From Shewanella gelidii (GTDB taxonomy: Bacteria; Pseudomonadota; Gammaproteobacteria; Enterobacterales; Shewanellaceae), in NCBI RefSeq assembly GCF_014647855.1, contig NZ_BMPZ01000001.1, positions 248,001 through 312,000 on the forward strand: a stretch of 64,000 bases of DNA. Reading direction: 5' to 3'. How positions within the stretch are numbered: the first letter of the stretch is position 1; each line of letters begins with the position of its first letter. Shown piece after piece: positions 49,680-60,347 of this stretch. The notes under the pieces are model-generated. The model was not told the DNA's origin. It did no database searches and worked only from the letters and a program-made list of their open reading frames with translations. Position numbers and translations under genes: made by a program.

Positions 49680-52600
49680 TTACTCCTGAATATGATAATA
49701 AATTTTGTTTACCCCAAGACCGGACCCAACATTGATGGTTCCAGTGAAGTCACCGTCGTCGCCTTTTTCTCCTTTACCGACACCGATAATATAAACATAA
49801 GGGTCCTCACCACTTTCAGGTGCAGGGATAACAATTTGTGGAGTATCAGGCACTCGCTCTCCCAAGTCATAAAAGTAATGGGTATAATTGCGTGTTCCTT
49901 TATGCAAATCAAAAACATAAAGTCGCCCTTGCCCCGATATAGTACATACAGTTTCGGAAATATTTGATGATGGCGGCATATACGATGTGAAGTAAACCTT
50001 ACCAGCAACGATAAGGGGGGCAGACAAACTCTTCTCCCCTTCATTGGTAAAGTTATAGTACCACCCTCTTTTTTGTCCAAATGCTATGTTTTCAGCTTCA
50101 TTATCAGGATAGGTACTAGTTACATCATACAAATTACCTAGCTGAATTGTAGATGGGATGGGATCATCAGTTGTACCAAAGGTTTTTGTTATGACATTAC
50201 GATCTTGAATAACAAAAAACATATCATTGATATCTTTTGCACTAGGTGTCGGTCGATTACCGCTACCAACAGTTACGGCATCGTAAGGAACATTTTGATA
50301 AGTTTTGATCGTCTTAGTTTCACCGTTTACCGTAGTAGTAATCTCCGAAATATTACTAAACACCGTTTGAGCGACGGCAGGCTCAGAGAAAAAGCGGCGA
50401 TCATCAGCTAAAGTTCCGCCAAGATCAGCAAGCTTATATGCAGACCAATCAGATTGACTCTCAGAAGGCATATCCATTCGCCAAATATTTCCACCTACAT
50501 CTGTCGCATAAATTCGATCTGTCTTCCCATCACTATTGCTATCAAGGACTGCCACACTATTTGGAATACTATCCGCTAAACCTGGAATTTTGGTTCCACC
50601 TGAACCTGACGCATTAAATACATGAAGTCGCTGCCCTGTCGCTGCATCCACAATATAGACCGCCCGACCTGCTGGTAAAGGCGATGGCGCAGAATCATAA
50701 CTCACATCGTAACCACCACCGAAAATAAGAACTGGCCCTTCATGACCTGGAATAGAAGTGACCACAGGTTTGGACCAAGATTGTCCGAGGTCGCTGAAAT
50801 CAGAGTTCTCATCAGAAATACGCCACATGAGCTGAGGGTTATCTGGAGAGGTTACATCTAATGCATAATATGCTCGGCCTCCTCGACGCATCCCCATAAA
50901 CACCCATGCCTTCGTAATACCAGACTCCCCAGATTCAACATAACTCACAGGAGACGCGTCCATTCCATAAACGGAGTGCCCGTTGTTGCTAACATTATTC
51001 CTTAGTTTGGCAACGTTAGGTAAAAGCTCATAGGGTAAAAATGCCCATGGTTCACTCACTGTGTCACCATGGTCTTGGAACATATGGACTAAACCCTGAT
51101 TGGTTCCTAATAGAATTCGAACATCAGGCGCTGACGGGGAACCAAAGTTCAATGCAAGTGGTTTCGAATGCAGTGGATCGCCCATAATATCGGTACGCAT
51201 TTGTGGGGAGGATGCGTTAAACGGATTGAAATTACGGTCATTATCAACATCAAACCCATATAACCATTTTACAGTGGACGCAATTTCATCTTCAGGGATC
51301 CCCATAAAGCTGGCCAAAAAGGTTAAATCACCATTTGCAATATTGCTAACGTTTAACTCCTCTAACGCCCCACTGCCACCACTATTTACCAGAATTTTCC
51401 GCTTGCTGGCATTTGCGAGCATAGCGTTGACCCCACCTTCAACAACTTTATTACCGTCAGGCTTAGCTGAGCAATCGCTCCATATGGTACATGTTTTATC
51501 ACTGATGTTACCCGTAGCGCTAATGGCGGCTTTATTATCCGCATCAACTAATTTACCACTACTTGTCACCTTCAATTTTTTAAGGTTCCCGCTCCATCTT
51601 GGCCCTTTACTCGGTAAGAACATCGCATAATAAGCGGCATCAAAGGTTTGTGTTCTATCAAAGTTATTACTGGCAATACTTGGCGACGTGAAGCTCGAGT
51701 CAATCGCAAGAATCGACGTTAAAGTATCATTCAAAGCTTCTTCTAACGCTGCGGCATCTTTCGCAGGGAAGTATAGTCCGTCGCCTCTTTTGGCTGTTTC
51801 TTTTAATAAAGGAGCTGCATCTTCAGCACCTTCACTGAAACCAATAGTAAATGTTCTAACATTTTGGAAATGATCGGTACCTTCTGAATCGACACCTGAA
51901 ACAATATCATTTCGATACATGTAACTCGCAAGCGCTGGTAAATAACTGGCTGAACTTAACCCCTCAGAAAAGCTCGTATAATCACCTTCGGAATCTGCCC
52001 CTGCCGTTAATGCAACGATGGCACTATTGGCATGGCTGTCAACTGTCGGTACACCATCGGTAATGTACACAACATAAGCTCCATCAGGGCACACCCTTAG
52101 CGGACTGGTATATTTGCCATTGGATTCAATACTTGAATCGTAGGGGGGATTGTTTGCGTTATATTTGTTACCGCCACCAAAATTATAATCACTGTCCCCG
52201 TGACCATAGGTAATGGTGCCACCGGAGAAATATTGATGCGCTTCAAAAAGTGTTTCACATAATGGGGTATTGGTATTTGCAGGCAACCCGTCAAGCGTCG
52301 ATAGCAATGACTCTTTGGCTGACTGAGTCATATTGCGAATACCTGAAACAATCCGTCCGCCATCACGGTCGCCTTCGTATGGATAATCGAGATTAAAAAC
52401 TGCTAATCCAAAATCTACGGATAATGTTGAATTAAAAATACTATTAACAGCATTTTTTGCTATTTCGAGCCGAGACTGAGGAACCGTTGGTAATAAACCA
52501 TCTTGAGAAAGCTTATACCAACGTAAATAGTCATCGGTATACAAGGTCACGGGCTCACCTAGGCCAAATTGCGTGTTTTTTGCCTGAGCAATTGCTTCGG

Positions 52601-53231
52601 CCCAATCCCCAGAACCATCATCATGGTTGTATGGAATTGCATTTTTTCCTTGTTTAGCGCCATCAACAGGGAACCCATCACTAATACTATTCGCGTTTTT
52701 CGGGTTAACGACTTCTATATCTTCCCAACAATCTATAATTTCAATGTTTGCGCCGTTATTGTCAGGAACTTCTTCCCAAGTTCCAGTTTTCCCTTTTGTA
52801 GAATACTCTCTTAAATAACCAGTAAACCGACCATATTTATCTAGAGAAGCACGACTTGATTGACAACCGTTGATTATATCTAAAAATCGACGGGCTTCAG
52901 AAGGACTATCAGGAGTAGGGACGCTTGTACCATCAATACCCGTCCCTTTTGTAAAATAAAGCATTCTGCCTTGATACGCATTTGAAGAACCTACTGCAGG
53001 ATACCCTAGGGTTCCGTCTTCCTGGACGTAATTTGGATCATATGCACCCGCAGCATCTTCCTCAATCGTGGCCATCGAACCTGAGTTATCGAATATAACT
53101 AAGACTTTCGGTCTCGCTCCTGTTCGTGCAGAAGACTCGAATACGTATAGCTCCGTATCATCTGAATAAACACCGCTAGAAAACGCTGCAAATACAGCAG
53201 ACAAGAAAAGTACACACTTTTTGATAAACAT
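49680..53231 (-). CDS. pilY1: type IV pilus tip adhesin and assembly protein PilY1
   Basis: An 1183-residue secreted protein. A signal peptide spans about residues 1-23. An N-terminal von Willebrand A-like part has the MIDAS DNSGS at 48-52. The C-terminal beta-propeller domain includes a calcium loop, DSNSDGKTD, near residue 895. PilY1 primes pilus assembly with the minor pilins, sits at the tip, and links calcium and surface contact to retraction. It lies between pilX and pilE with GGGGAG before the ATG. Confidence 0.94.
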   Translation of the reverse strand: MFIKKCVLFLSAVFAAFSSGVYSDDTELYVFESSARTGARPKVLVIFDNSGSMATIEEDAAGAYDPNYVQEDGTLGYPAVGSSNAYQGRMLYFTKGTGIDGTSVPTPDSPSEARRFLDIINGCQSSRASLDKYGRFTGYLREYSTKGKTGTWEEVPDNNGANIEIIDCWEDIEVVNPKNANSISDGFPVDGAKQGKNAIPYNHDDGSGDWAEAIAQAKNTQFGLGEPVTLYTDDYLRWYKLSQDGLLPTVPQSRLEIAKNAVNSIFNSTLSVDFGLAVFNLDYPYEGDRDGGRIVSGIRNMTQSAKESLLSTLDGLPANTNTPLCETLFEAHQYFSGGTITYGHGDSDYNFGGGNKYNANNPPYDSSIESNGKYTSPLRVCPDGAYVVYITDGVPTVDSHANSAIVALTAGADSEGDYTSFSEGLSSASYLPALASYMYRNDIVSGVDSEGTDHFQNVRTFTIGFSEGAEDAAPLLKETAKRGDGLYFPAKDAAALEEALNDTLTSILAIDSSFTSPSIASNNFDRTQTFDAAYYAMFLPSKGPRWSGNLKKLKVTSSGKLVDADNKAAISATGNISDKTCTIWSDCSAKPDGNKVVEGGVNAMLANASKRKILVNSGGSGALEELNVSNIANGDLTFLASFMGIPEDEIASTVKWLYGFDVDNDRNFNPFNASSPQMRTDIMGDPLHSKPLALNFGSPSAPDVRILLGTNQGLVHMFQDHGDTVSEPWAFLPYELLPNVAKLRNNVSNNGHSVYGMDASPVSYVESGESGITKAWVFMGMRRGGRAYYALDVTSPDNPQLMWRISDENSDFSDLGQSWSKPVVTSIPGHEGPVLIFGGGYDVSYDSAPSPLPAGRAVYIVDAATGQRLHVFNASGSGGTKIPGLADSIPNSVAVLDSNSDGKTDRIYATDVGGNIWRMDMPSESQSDWSAYKLADLGGTLADDRRFFSEPAVAQTVFSNISEITTTVNGETKTIKTYQNVPYDAVTVGSGNRPTPSAKDINDMFFVIQDRNVITKTFGTTDDPIPSTIQLGNLYDVTSTYPDNEAENIAFGQKRGWYYNFTNEGEKSLSAPLIVAGKVYFTSYMPPSSNISETVCTISGQGRLYVFDLHKGTRNYTHYFYDLGERVPDTPQIVIPAPESGEDPYVYIIGVGKGEKGDDGDFTGTINVGSGLGVNKIYYHIQE

Positions 53232-53234
53232 GAT

Positions 53235-53666
53235 CTAACTCCCCGTGAGCACCTCTTGCTCAACACCAGATACCACTGTGAGCTGACCCAAATTATTGCG
53301 GCCAAACGCAGCTGTACTAGAAACCTCTATGCGGCGACAACTAATGAGATTCGCTGAATTAGCATTGGTACTGCGCTGACAATTCACGTCTCCTGCCGTC
53401 AGAGGAGAAAATACACTTGTTACACTTTCCTGAGGGGGCATAGTTATTACGTTTAGCATATTTGCCATGGTTGCTCCCTGATTTGTACTAATTTGATGGG
53501 CTTGCTGCCCTTGAACTAAAGCCATTGCTTCCACACGCTCCGAACCCGCGCCAGCCATCCGAAGAGACTGACCAGAACTCACAGCTAAAGCGACCCCAAT
53601 CACGGTCATCATCAACAAAACGATAAGTGAAAAGAAGAGCACTAAACCTTTTTGCTTATTCATCAT
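53235..53666 (-). CDS. pilX: type IV pilus assembly protein PilX
   Basis: A 143-residue pseudopilin-like protein. Its N-terminal KQKGLVLFFSLIVLLMMTVIGVAL is the typical PilX membrane segment, followed by a SLRMAGAGSERVEAMALVQ stretch. It is part of the priming complex with PilV, PilW, FimU and PilY1. It ends 3 bases before pilY1; AGGAG precedes the ATG. Confidence 0.88.
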   Translation of the reverse strand: MMNKQKGLVLFFSLIVLLMMTVIGVALAVSSGQSLRMAGAGSERVEAMALVQGQQAHQISTNQGATMANMLNVITMPPQESVTSVFSPLTAGDVNCQRSTNANSANLISCRRIEVSSTAAFGRNNLGQLTVVSGVEQEVLTGS

Positions 53667-53673
53667 TACGCTC

Positions 53674-54666
53674 CTAATTTCGGATCAACACAGGGTTTTC
53701 AAGAACTATGGTCGTTGAGACAACTTTACGGCGGTAGGCGTCACCAAATGCACTAAATGTTTTATCACCGAGTACGTACACAGTACTATTTTTATACGAC
53801 TTGTCTTCTTCAATCGCACGAACCAGCAGATAAACTCGGATGGCCACTAATCTCTGAAATAACTCGTTATCCCACATGAGCGACGTGACATTTTCTGCAG
53901 GCATGAAACTATCCGCCGAATCATCACCATCATTGTCAAAACCATACATAACACGCATGTTTTCAATGCCTTCGACAAGCTGCTCATCACTCCCCGCGAC
54001 TTTCATGCCACCCTCTTTCAAAACTTTGCGACGAAGTACTGGTATCGTGCCATCATTCGCCAAATAATAGACGTGATGAATATACTCCCAGTATCGACCA
54101 TTAGTCATCGCTGGAATGCCATCCGAACTTGCAAACAATATGGCTTCGTTCGCAGTTGTTCCCATGTAGTAACGATTAGGTTCTGTCGCAACAATCGCTG
54201 GTCCTGATAGCCGCTTGATTTGCAACACATCCGTGTTATTTTTCACACTACTCAAACACGCAAGAGATTCACTGCCCACGCCAACTTCATAGCCCCAAAG
54301 CCTCCGAAAGTGTGCCGGTGTATTGTTAGGGAACGATGCATTATTTGCTCCCCCACCAATACAGTCGTTTGCAGCCCCAATTGGTGCTGCGACTAAACTG
54401 GTGTTGCCGCCAAGAATAAAATCTGTTCCTGTCATATCCCCCATAAAACCAAGCTGACTGACATCTCGTTCTATCAAAGCTAAGGCAATACGCCCGTTTT
54501 CTTGCAATTGGTTAAACTGGGTTGTCGTCGTTACGTTCGTTGACGACATCGAAAACATTGAAAATACGCCAAGGGTAAGAAATAGCCCGATGACCATTGC
54601 CACCATCAGCTCAGTAAGGGAAAAACCGGCATCAGCCTTAAATGATTTTTGATTCAATGCCTTCAC
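53674..54666 (-). CDS. pilW: type IV pilus assembly protein PilW
   Basis: A 330-residue minor pilin. The long leader MKALNQKSFKADAG is cleaved before FSLTELMVAMVIGLFLTLGVF, the pilin helix. The C-terminal domain has ENMRVMYGFDNDGDDSADSF, whose acidic D-N-D-G-D-D run could bind calcium (inference). The start is GTG at 54666, directly abutting the pilV stop, so translation is tightly coupled. Confidence 0.9.
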   Translation of the reverse strand: MKALNQKSFKADAGFSLTELMVAMVIGLFLTLGVFSMFSMSSTNVTTTTQFNQLQENGRIALALIERDVSQLGFMGDMTGTDFILGGNTSLVAAPIGAANDCIGGGANNASFPNNTPAHFRRLWGYEVGVGSESLACLSSVKNNTDVLQIKRLSGPAIVATEPNRYYMGTTANEAILFASSDGIPAMTNGRYWEYIHHVYYLANDGTIPVLRRKVLKEGGMKVAGSDEQLVEGIENMRVMYGFDNDGDDSADSFMPAENVTSLMWDNELFQRLVAIRVYLLVRAIEEDKSYKNSTVYVLGDKTFSAFGDAYRRKVVSTTIVLENPVLIRN

Positions 54667-55212
54667 TTATAAAATCCTTGTATTAAGAACAAAGACACGA
54701 CGGCGATCGCTCGCCGTACCACAACCTTGAATTTCTGTTGACTGATTAGCAGCACCATCTTTTAACTTGCGGATCCCCTGCCATGTCATGATGACTGAGA
54801 CTTGATTACCTTGGAGCTTGATACATGCAGTTGGTTTATCTAGCCCACCTACAAGTTGGGTGCCTGATTTTTCGTTATGACCAGTAAACTGTGATTGCCA
54901 TTGGTAAAGATCCCACAGTCTCGTTTCAGAATTTGTACAAATAACATTGGCGCCTGGTGCGACATCACACTTTTTAGGTTCAGTCCCACCGCCACTATAA
55001 TTTCCAACGTAGGAAGCTAATTCGCTTTTATTCAACTTCATGCGGTTTACAATATCATTCGCAAAGTAAGCCGCTTGAGTCTGTTGAAAAGACTCAAAGC
55101 TGCCTCTTTTGGAAACGATATGTAGGTTAAATACGCCCACCAAGCCGATCACTAAAATTACTAAAGCAACCATAACCTCGATGAGGGAAAACCCTTTCCC
55201 TTGTACATGCAT
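54667..55212 (-). CDS. pilV: type IV pilus modification/minor pilin PilV
   Basis: About 181 residues. Leader MHVQGKG is cleaved before FSLIEVMVALVILVIGLVGVFNL. The C-terminal domain has two Cys pairs (KKCD..VICT and TACIK..QGCG). It is the first gene of pilV-pilW-pilX-pilY1-pilE-tapY2. The ATG at 55212 is preferred; an in-frame TTG at 55221 lies only 2 bases from AAGGAG. Confidence 0.88.
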   Translation of the reverse strand: MHVQGKGFSLIEVMVALVILVIGLVGVFNLHIVSKRGSFESFQQTQAAYFANDIVNRMKLNKSELASYVGNYSGGGTEPKKCDVAPGANVICTNSETRLWDLYQWQSQFTGHNEKSGTQLVGGLDKPTACIKLQGNQVSVIMTWQGIRKLKDGAANQSTEIQGCGTASDRRRVFVLNTRIL

Positions 55213-55548
55213 TTGCGTCAAAACTCCTTCGCCCTGTCAACTTATTGACTTTAAATTCGACAATTACCCTTTTAAAATCTTTTACTTACGATATTGATGA
55301 TCATCTATTAATAATAGATTAGACCTAGATTGCATGCCAGTAACATTAGAGTATAAAAAATAACCTGTTATACCTATCGCTTACAATATTCTTCGAGCTT
55401 CCTTTTTCTAGCGAAAATAGAAAAACAATTTATGAGGTAAGCTTTCGTATCATTGTAAGCTGGCAAATCGTCCTAATATACTGATTAGTATAATCATTAC
55501 GCGCACATTAAGTAAATTTAATATTTAAAGGCCAAATGCTAGGTAGAA
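55213..55548. other. intergenic region upstream of pilV
   Basis: About 336 bp of AT-rich DNA with no convincing gene. It should contain the promoter of the minor-pilin operon. I looked for a sigma-54 GG/GC pair and did not find a good one. Confidence 0.55.
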
Positions 55549-55575
55549 AAAAAGGAGGCATTTGCCTCCTTTTTA
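55549..55575 (-). terminator. ispH terminator
   Basis: AAAGGAGGC, loop ATTT, GCCTCCTTT with flanking A and T runs, 15 bases after the ispH stop. Near-symmetric. Confidence 0.9.
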
Positions 55576-55589
55576 TCATGTGTCATGAA

Positions 55590-56540
55590 TTAACGCAGCT
55601 CAGCTGGTACAGCGAATACAGTATCCTCTTTTCTACCATCAAGCTCGGTGACAACACTCGGCGCTAGCTTCGCAATAGCTGCTATCACTTGTTGAACGAG
55701 GACCTCGGGCGCAGAAGCACCAGCAGTGACAGCAACCTTTTTAACATCATCGAACCAATCTAGTTCAACATCCGCAGCAGTATCGACAAGATAAGATTGC
55801 GTGCCCGTTTTAATCGCGAGCTCTCGCAAACGGTTTGAGTTAGAGCTATTTTTCGAACCAACCACAATCAATAAATCAACGTCGGAAGACATATTTCTTA
55901 CCGCATCCTGTCTATTTTGCGTCGCATAACAAATATCGTCCTTGCGCGGCCCTTCAATTGATGGATATTTCTGTTGAAGTGCAGCAATGACATCCATCGT
56001 ATCATCGACCGAAAGCGTTGTTTGCGTTACGAAGCACAAGTTCTCAGCATCTTTAACGGTTAAAGCTGCGACATCTTCTGGTGACTCAACTAAATAGACG
56101 CCACCATTTGGGTTATCGTATTGTCCCATGGTGCCCTCAACTTCAGGGTGTCCTTGGTGACCAATGAGTATACACTCGATACCCTTGCGACTTGCGCGTG
56201 TGACTTGCAAATGAACTTTTGTCACAAGTGGGCAAGTGGCATCAAAAACTTTTAACCCTCGCTCTTTCGCTTCATTACGGACAGCCTGTGACACGCCATG
56301 GGCACTAAATATCACGATGCTGTTGTCCGGGATTTGCTCTAGCTCATCAACAAAAATAGCACCGCGGTCTTTTAAATTTTGCACCACATAGCGGTTATGA
56401 ACAACTTCATGACGCACGTATATAGGCGGTTCAAATAGCTCGAGTGCTCTTTCAACAATACTAATCGCACGATCCACACCGGCACAGAAGCCTCGTGGGT
56501 TAGCCAACAAAATATCCAATTGGTTATCCGTTTTTTGCAT
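55590..56540 (-). CDS. ispH: 4-hydroxy-3-methylbut-2-enyl diphosphate reductase
   Basis: A 316-residue iron-sulfur enzyme, the last MEP pathway step, giving IPP and DMAPP. The three cluster cysteines are in [26 protein letters not shown] and [25 protein letters not shown] and [11 protein letters not shown] are also conserved. The frame is open to 56591, but alignment puts the start at the ATG at 56540, one base after the fkpB stop. Last gene of the murJ-ribF-ileS-lspA-fkpB-ispH run. Confidence 0.96.
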   Translation of the reverse strand: MQKTDNQLDILLANPRGFCAGVDRAISIVERALELFEPPIYVRHEVVHNRYVVQNLKDRGAIFVDELEQIPDNSIVIFSAHGVSQAVRNEAKERGLKVFDATCPLVTKVHLQVTRASRKGIECILIGHQGHPEVEGTMGQYDNPNGGVYLVESPEDVAALTVKDAENLCFVTQTTLSVDDTMDVIAALQQKYPSIEGPRKDDICYATQNRQDAVRNMSSDVDLLIVVGSKNSSNSNRLRELAIKTGTQSYLVDTAADVELDWFDDVKKVAVTAGASAPEVLVQQVIAAIAKLAPSVVTELDGRKEDTVFAVPAELR

Positions 56541-56541
56541 T

Positions 56542-56964
56542 TTAAAGTACCTGAACAACTTCCAATTCAAATGTGACAGTCTGGCCCGCAAGCGGGTGAT
56601 TCAAGTCCACGGTGACAGAATCACCAAGAATCTCTCGAACCATTCCCGGTATTTCGCGACCACCAGGCCCACCAAAGCTTACGATAACACCTGCTTCTAA
56701 TGTCATGTCACCAGGAAACTTATTTCTATCCATATGATGTATGGCATCAGGATTAGATAGACCAAACGCATCTTCAGGTGCTAGCGTAAATTGGTGTTCA
56801 TCACCCACATTAAGACTTTGTATTTGCGCTTCAAATGCAGGGCTTAAACTATCATCGCCTATATTTAATCGTGCCGGTTTTCCTGAAGATTTGGTACTTT
56901 CGGCAGTCGAACCATCTTCTAACAAAATGTTCATATGGCAAATGATTGATTTATTAATCTGCAC
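56542..56964 (-). CDS. fkpB: FKBP-type peptidyl-prolyl isomerase FkpB (SlpA)
   Basis: About 140 residues of the SlyD/SlpA type: an FKBP core (LEDGSTAES at the start, [13 protein letters not shown] near residue 65) with an inserted chaperone flap, and [20 protein letters not shown] at the end. I chose the GTG at 56964, one base after the lspA stop, because AAGGA lies 8 bases upstream and the resulting N-terminus matches E. coli SlpA; an in-frame ATG at about 56934 would truncate the first strand. Confidence 0.9.
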   Translation of the reverse strand: MQINKSIICHMNILLEDGSTAESTKSSGKPARLNIGDDSLSPAFEAQIQSLNVGDEHQFTLAPEDAFGLSNPDAIHHMDRNKFPGDMTLEAGVIVSFGGPGGREIPGMVREILGDSVTVDLNHPLAGQTVTFELEVVQVL

Positions 56965-56965
56965 G

Positions 56966-57475
56966 TTAGATTTCCTTCCCTGTATTTTGTGTTTCATTTG
57001 GTGCAATAAATGAATCTAAAATGATTAATCCAGCACCCACACAAATCGCCGAATCCGCAATATTGAAAGCTGGGAAATGGCTGGTGTTCCAATAAAAATC
57101 TAAAAAATCTACGACATAGCCATAATATAAACGGTCTGCGAGGTTACCAATCGCGCCACCAATCACCAATGTGTAGGCCAAGTTGAGGCGCCACATATCG
57201 CTTGGCTGCTTCCTTAGCCAATAGGTAAGCAATGCGCTAAAACCAACAGCAATAATAGTAAAAAGCCAACGCTGCCAACCGCCCGCATCACTCAGAAAGC
57301 TAAAAGCTGCTCCATAATTACGCGCATACGTAATATTAAAAATAGGTAATAGCTCTATCGTCTGACGCAATTCAAAATTAGCAACGATCCATTGTTTAGA
57401 TAGCTGATCGGCCAAAATGACGATGACAGCTACCCAATACCAACGCAAGCCACTTTCCTTCCAATTCAATGGCAT
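56966..57475 (-). CDS. lspA: lipoprotein signal peptidase
   Basis: A 169-residue inner-membrane aspartyl protease with four membrane segments. It removes signal peptides from prolipoproteins such as NlpD and the M16 lipoprotein in this window. Catalytic Asp residues are in GNLADRLYYG and VVDFLDFYW; NYGAAFSFL is also conserved. It follows ileS by 18 bases, the classic ileS-lspA pair. Confidence 0.96.
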   Translation of the reverse strand: MPLNWKESGLRWYWVAVIVILADQLSKQWIVANFELRQTIELLPIFNITYARNYGAAFSFLSDAGGWQRWLFTIIAVGFSALLTYWLRKQPSDMWRLNLAYTLVIGGAIGNLADRLYYGYVVDFLDFYWNTSHFPAFNIADSAICVGAGLIILDSFIAPNETQNTGKEI

Positions 57476-57493
57476 TTTGTTTTCCTAGCCTTA

Positions 57494-60316
57494 TTATGCG
57501 AACTGACGTTGTTCGCCTTCCCCTTCGATATTTGTTACGCAACGCGTACATAAACTTGGATGTGCTTCAACAGAACCAACATCTTCACGGTAGTGCCAAC
57601 AGCGCTCACATTTTTCAGCTTCGCTCTTACGCATCACTAATTTAAGCGAAGCCATATCCGTTTCAACAGCATCACTCGGCGCATCAGCTAAAGCAGAAAC
57701 GGACGCACTTGAAGTTAGAAGAACAAATCTAAGTTCATCGTCAATTAATGCCAGTTGTGATGCAAGCTGTTCATCAGCATACAAAACGACTTCCGCTTCA
57801 AGCGAACCACCGAGGCGCTTATCTCGACGCGCCTGCTCTATCACTTTATTCACTTCATTGCGCACATCAAGGAATTGCTGCCATACATCATCAGGAAGAT
57901 CACCCGCTAAAGTGACAGCGCTGAGCTCAGTAAACCACTCCTGGGTAAACACAAACTTGTCTCTTTCACCAGGCAGTTGCTGCCACACTTCATCGGCAGT
58001 GAAACTTAAGATCGGTGCCATCCAACGCACCATAGCTTCAGCAATTAAGTACAGTGCTGACTGACAACTCCGTCTTGCATGGCTATCGCCTTTTGCAGTG
58101 TATTGACGATCTTTAATAATATCTAAGTAGAAGCTACCCAATTCCACCGAGCAAAATTGCATCAACTTTTGCGTCACCAAGTGGAAGTTATATTGCTCGT
58201 AAGCTTCTAATATTTCAGTTTGAAGAGCTGAAGCACGACGCACAACCCAGCGGTCAAGTGCAACCATATCTTCAACCGCAACTGTATCTTGCTTTGGATC
58301 AAAACCATTCAAGTTAGCAAGTAAAAAGCGAGCAGTATTTCGAATACGGCGATAAGCATCGGCGCTACGCTTGAGGATTTCATCAGAAACTGTCATTTCG
58401 CCGCTATAATCCGTCGCAGCGACCCATAACCGTAAAATATCTGCACCCAGTTTATTGTTCACCTGCTGCGGAGAAATTACGTTACCAAGCGACTTAGACA
58501 TTTTGCGACCATTACCATCGACAGTGAAGCCGTGCGTTAAGACCTGTTTATAAGGAGCTTTACCATTCATCGCCGTAGAAATCATTAACGATGACATAAA
58601 CCAACCACGATGCTGATCGCTCCCCTCTAGATACAAATCAATGTCATGACCATTGTATTCAGGGCGAGATGCGACAACCGAAGAAAATGTGGAGCCAGAG
58701 TCATACCAAACATCTAAAGTGTCAGTGACCTTACGATAATGTTCTGCTTCTTCTCCCAATAGCTCGGCTTCATCAAGATCCCACCACGCTTGAATACCTT
58801 CTTGTTCGATACGATGCGCAACACGTTCCATCAATGAAACACTGTCAGGATGTAATTCTTCTGTTTCACGATGCACGAATAGAGTAATTGGAACCCCCCA
58901 AGTTCTTTGTCTTGAGATACACCAATCTGGGCGGTTCTCTACCATTTTCTCAATACGGCTTTCGCCCCACTCAGGGATCCACTGAGTTGACTCTATTTCA
59001 CTTAAAGCTTGCTTTCGCAAACCATTATTGTCCATGGAAATGAACCATTGTGGCGTCGCTCTAAATATGATTGGTGTTTTGTGACGCCAACAATGTGGGT
59101 AACTATGGTTGTAAACCACGTGATTTAGCAGTGCGTTATTCTCTTCTAACACAGCGACTACGTCTGCGTTCGCTTTAAACACGTGCTTACCCGCAAACAA
59201 TGGTGTATCCGGTTTAAATACGCCATTGTCAGCGACAGGGTTGGCGACCTCTAGGCCATACTGTTGACCAACCACGAAGTCGTCTTGACCGTGACCAGGG
59301 GCGGTATGAACAACACCGGTACCTGAATCTGTAGTCACATGTTCACCTAAAATAACAGGCACATCGAAATCATAAAATGGATGATTGAAGCGAAGAAGCT
59401 CTAAATCTTGACCCGCTGCAATGCCTAAAACATTGTGCCCTGTTGCGCCATAGCGCTCGACGCATGACTCAAGCAAGTCGGTTGCAACGATAATGTGCTG
59501 AACACCATTATCATGGGAAAACTCAACCAAAGAATATTCTAAGGTGGCGCTAACAGCTAAAGCTCTATTCGCAGGGAGTGTCCAAGGTGTGGTGGTCCAT
59601 ATCACCATAGAGACCTTGTCTAAATGCTCATTGAAGCCAAACTTCTTCGCGACGGCGGCAGAGTCCACTGCCGCAAAACCGACATCGATTGCAGGTGAAT
59701 TCTTGTCTTCATACTCAACCTCGGCTTCCGCAAGAGCTGAGCCGCAATCAGTACACCAATGAACAGGTTTTACACCTTTATGAAGATGACCACTATCTAT
59801 CACCTTAGCTAAGGAGCGAACAATATTGGCTTCCGTGGAGTAGTCCATCGTCAAATAAGGCTTTTGCCAATCAGCAAAGACACCTAAACGGATAAAGTCA
59901 TTACGCTGACCGTCAACCTGCTTTGCCGCATACTCGCGACACTTTTGACGAAACTCTGCTGCAGAAATCTTTTTGCCTGGCTTGCCGACTTTTTGTTCAA
60001 CTTTGAGTTCGATTGGTAAGCCATGACAGTCCCAACCTGGAATGTAGGGCGCATCAAAGCCTGACATAGTCTTTGATTTAACAATAATGTCCTTCAGAAT
60101 TTTGTTTACTGAGTGACCAATATGAATATCGCCATTCGCATATGGAGGGCCATCGTGCAAAATAAATGGCTTACGGCCGATACGACTGTCACGAATTTGT
60201 TGATACAAATTCTCTTGTGACCAGCGTTTTAGAGTTTCTGGTTCACGATTAGCCAAATTACCGCGCATTGGAAACTCTGTTTCCGGCAAATTCAAAGTTG
60301 ATTTATAGTCGCTCAT
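57494..60316 (-). CDS. ileS: isoleucyl-tRNA synthetase
   Basis: A 940-residue class I synthetase. The HIGH motif is [10 protein letters not shown] near residue 65; KMSKS is [11 protein letters not shown] near residue 605. The CP1 editing domain includes [13 protein letters not shown]. The C-terminal zinc finger [12 protein letters not shown]...CTRCV marks the bacterial type generally sensitive to mupirocin (family knowledge, not tested). It lies between ribF and lspA. Confidence 0.97.
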   Translation of the reverse strand: MSDYKSTLNLPETEFPMRGNLANREPETLKRWSQENLYQQIRDSRIGRKPFILHDGPPYANGDIHIGHSVNKILKDIIVKSKTMSGFDAPYIPGWDCHGLPIELKVEQKVGKPGKKISAAEFRQKCREYAAKQVDGQRNDFIRLGVFADWQKPYLTMDYSTEANIVRSLAKVIDSGHLHKGVKPVHWCTDCGSALAEAEVEYEDKNSPAIDVGFAAVDSAAVAKKFGFNEHLDKVSMVIWTTTPWTLPANRALAVSATLEYSLVEFSHDNGVQHIIVATDLLESCVERYGATGHNVLGIAAGQDLELLRFNHPFYDFDVPVILGEHVTTDSGTGVVHTAPGHGQDDFVVGQQYGLEVANPVADNGVFKPDTPLFAGKHVFKANADVVAVLEENNALLNHVVYNHSYPHCWRHKTPIIFRATPQWFISMDNNGLRKQALSEIESTQWIPEWGESRIEKMVENRPDWCISRQRTWGVPITLFVHRETEELHPDSVSLMERVAHRIEQEGIQAWWDLDEAELLGEEAEHYRKVTDTLDVWYDSGSTFSSVVASRPEYNGHDIDLYLEGSDQHRGWFMSSLMISTAMNGKAPYKQVLTHGFTVDGNGRKMSKSLGNVISPQQVNNKLGADILRLWVAATDYSGEMTVSDEILKRSADAYRRIRNTARFLLANLNGFDPKQDTVAVEDMVALDRWVVRRASALQTEILEAYEQYNFHLVTQKLMQFCSVELGSFYLDIIKDRQYTAKGDSHARRSCQSALYLIAEAMVRWMAPILSFTADEVWQQLPGERDKFVFTQEWFTELSAVTLAGDLPDDVWQQFLDVRNEVNKVIEQARRDKRLGGSLEAEVVLYADEQLASQLALIDDELRFVLLTSSASVSALADAPSDAVETDMASLKLVMRKSEAEKCERCWHYREDVGSVEAHPSLCTRCVTNIEGEGEQRQFA

Positions 60317-60347
60317 TGATCCTATACCATTCGTCTAGCAAAGCTCA

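Noticed and set aside
51100..51630. 176-codon frame opposite pilY1
   Set aside because: It is antisense to strongly conserved PilY1 sequence and has no ribosome site or family features.
55213..55548. Sigma-54 promoter for the pilin operon
   Set aside because: A CTGGCATGCA string occurs on the minus strand, but it does not fit the spacing of the GG and GC elements.
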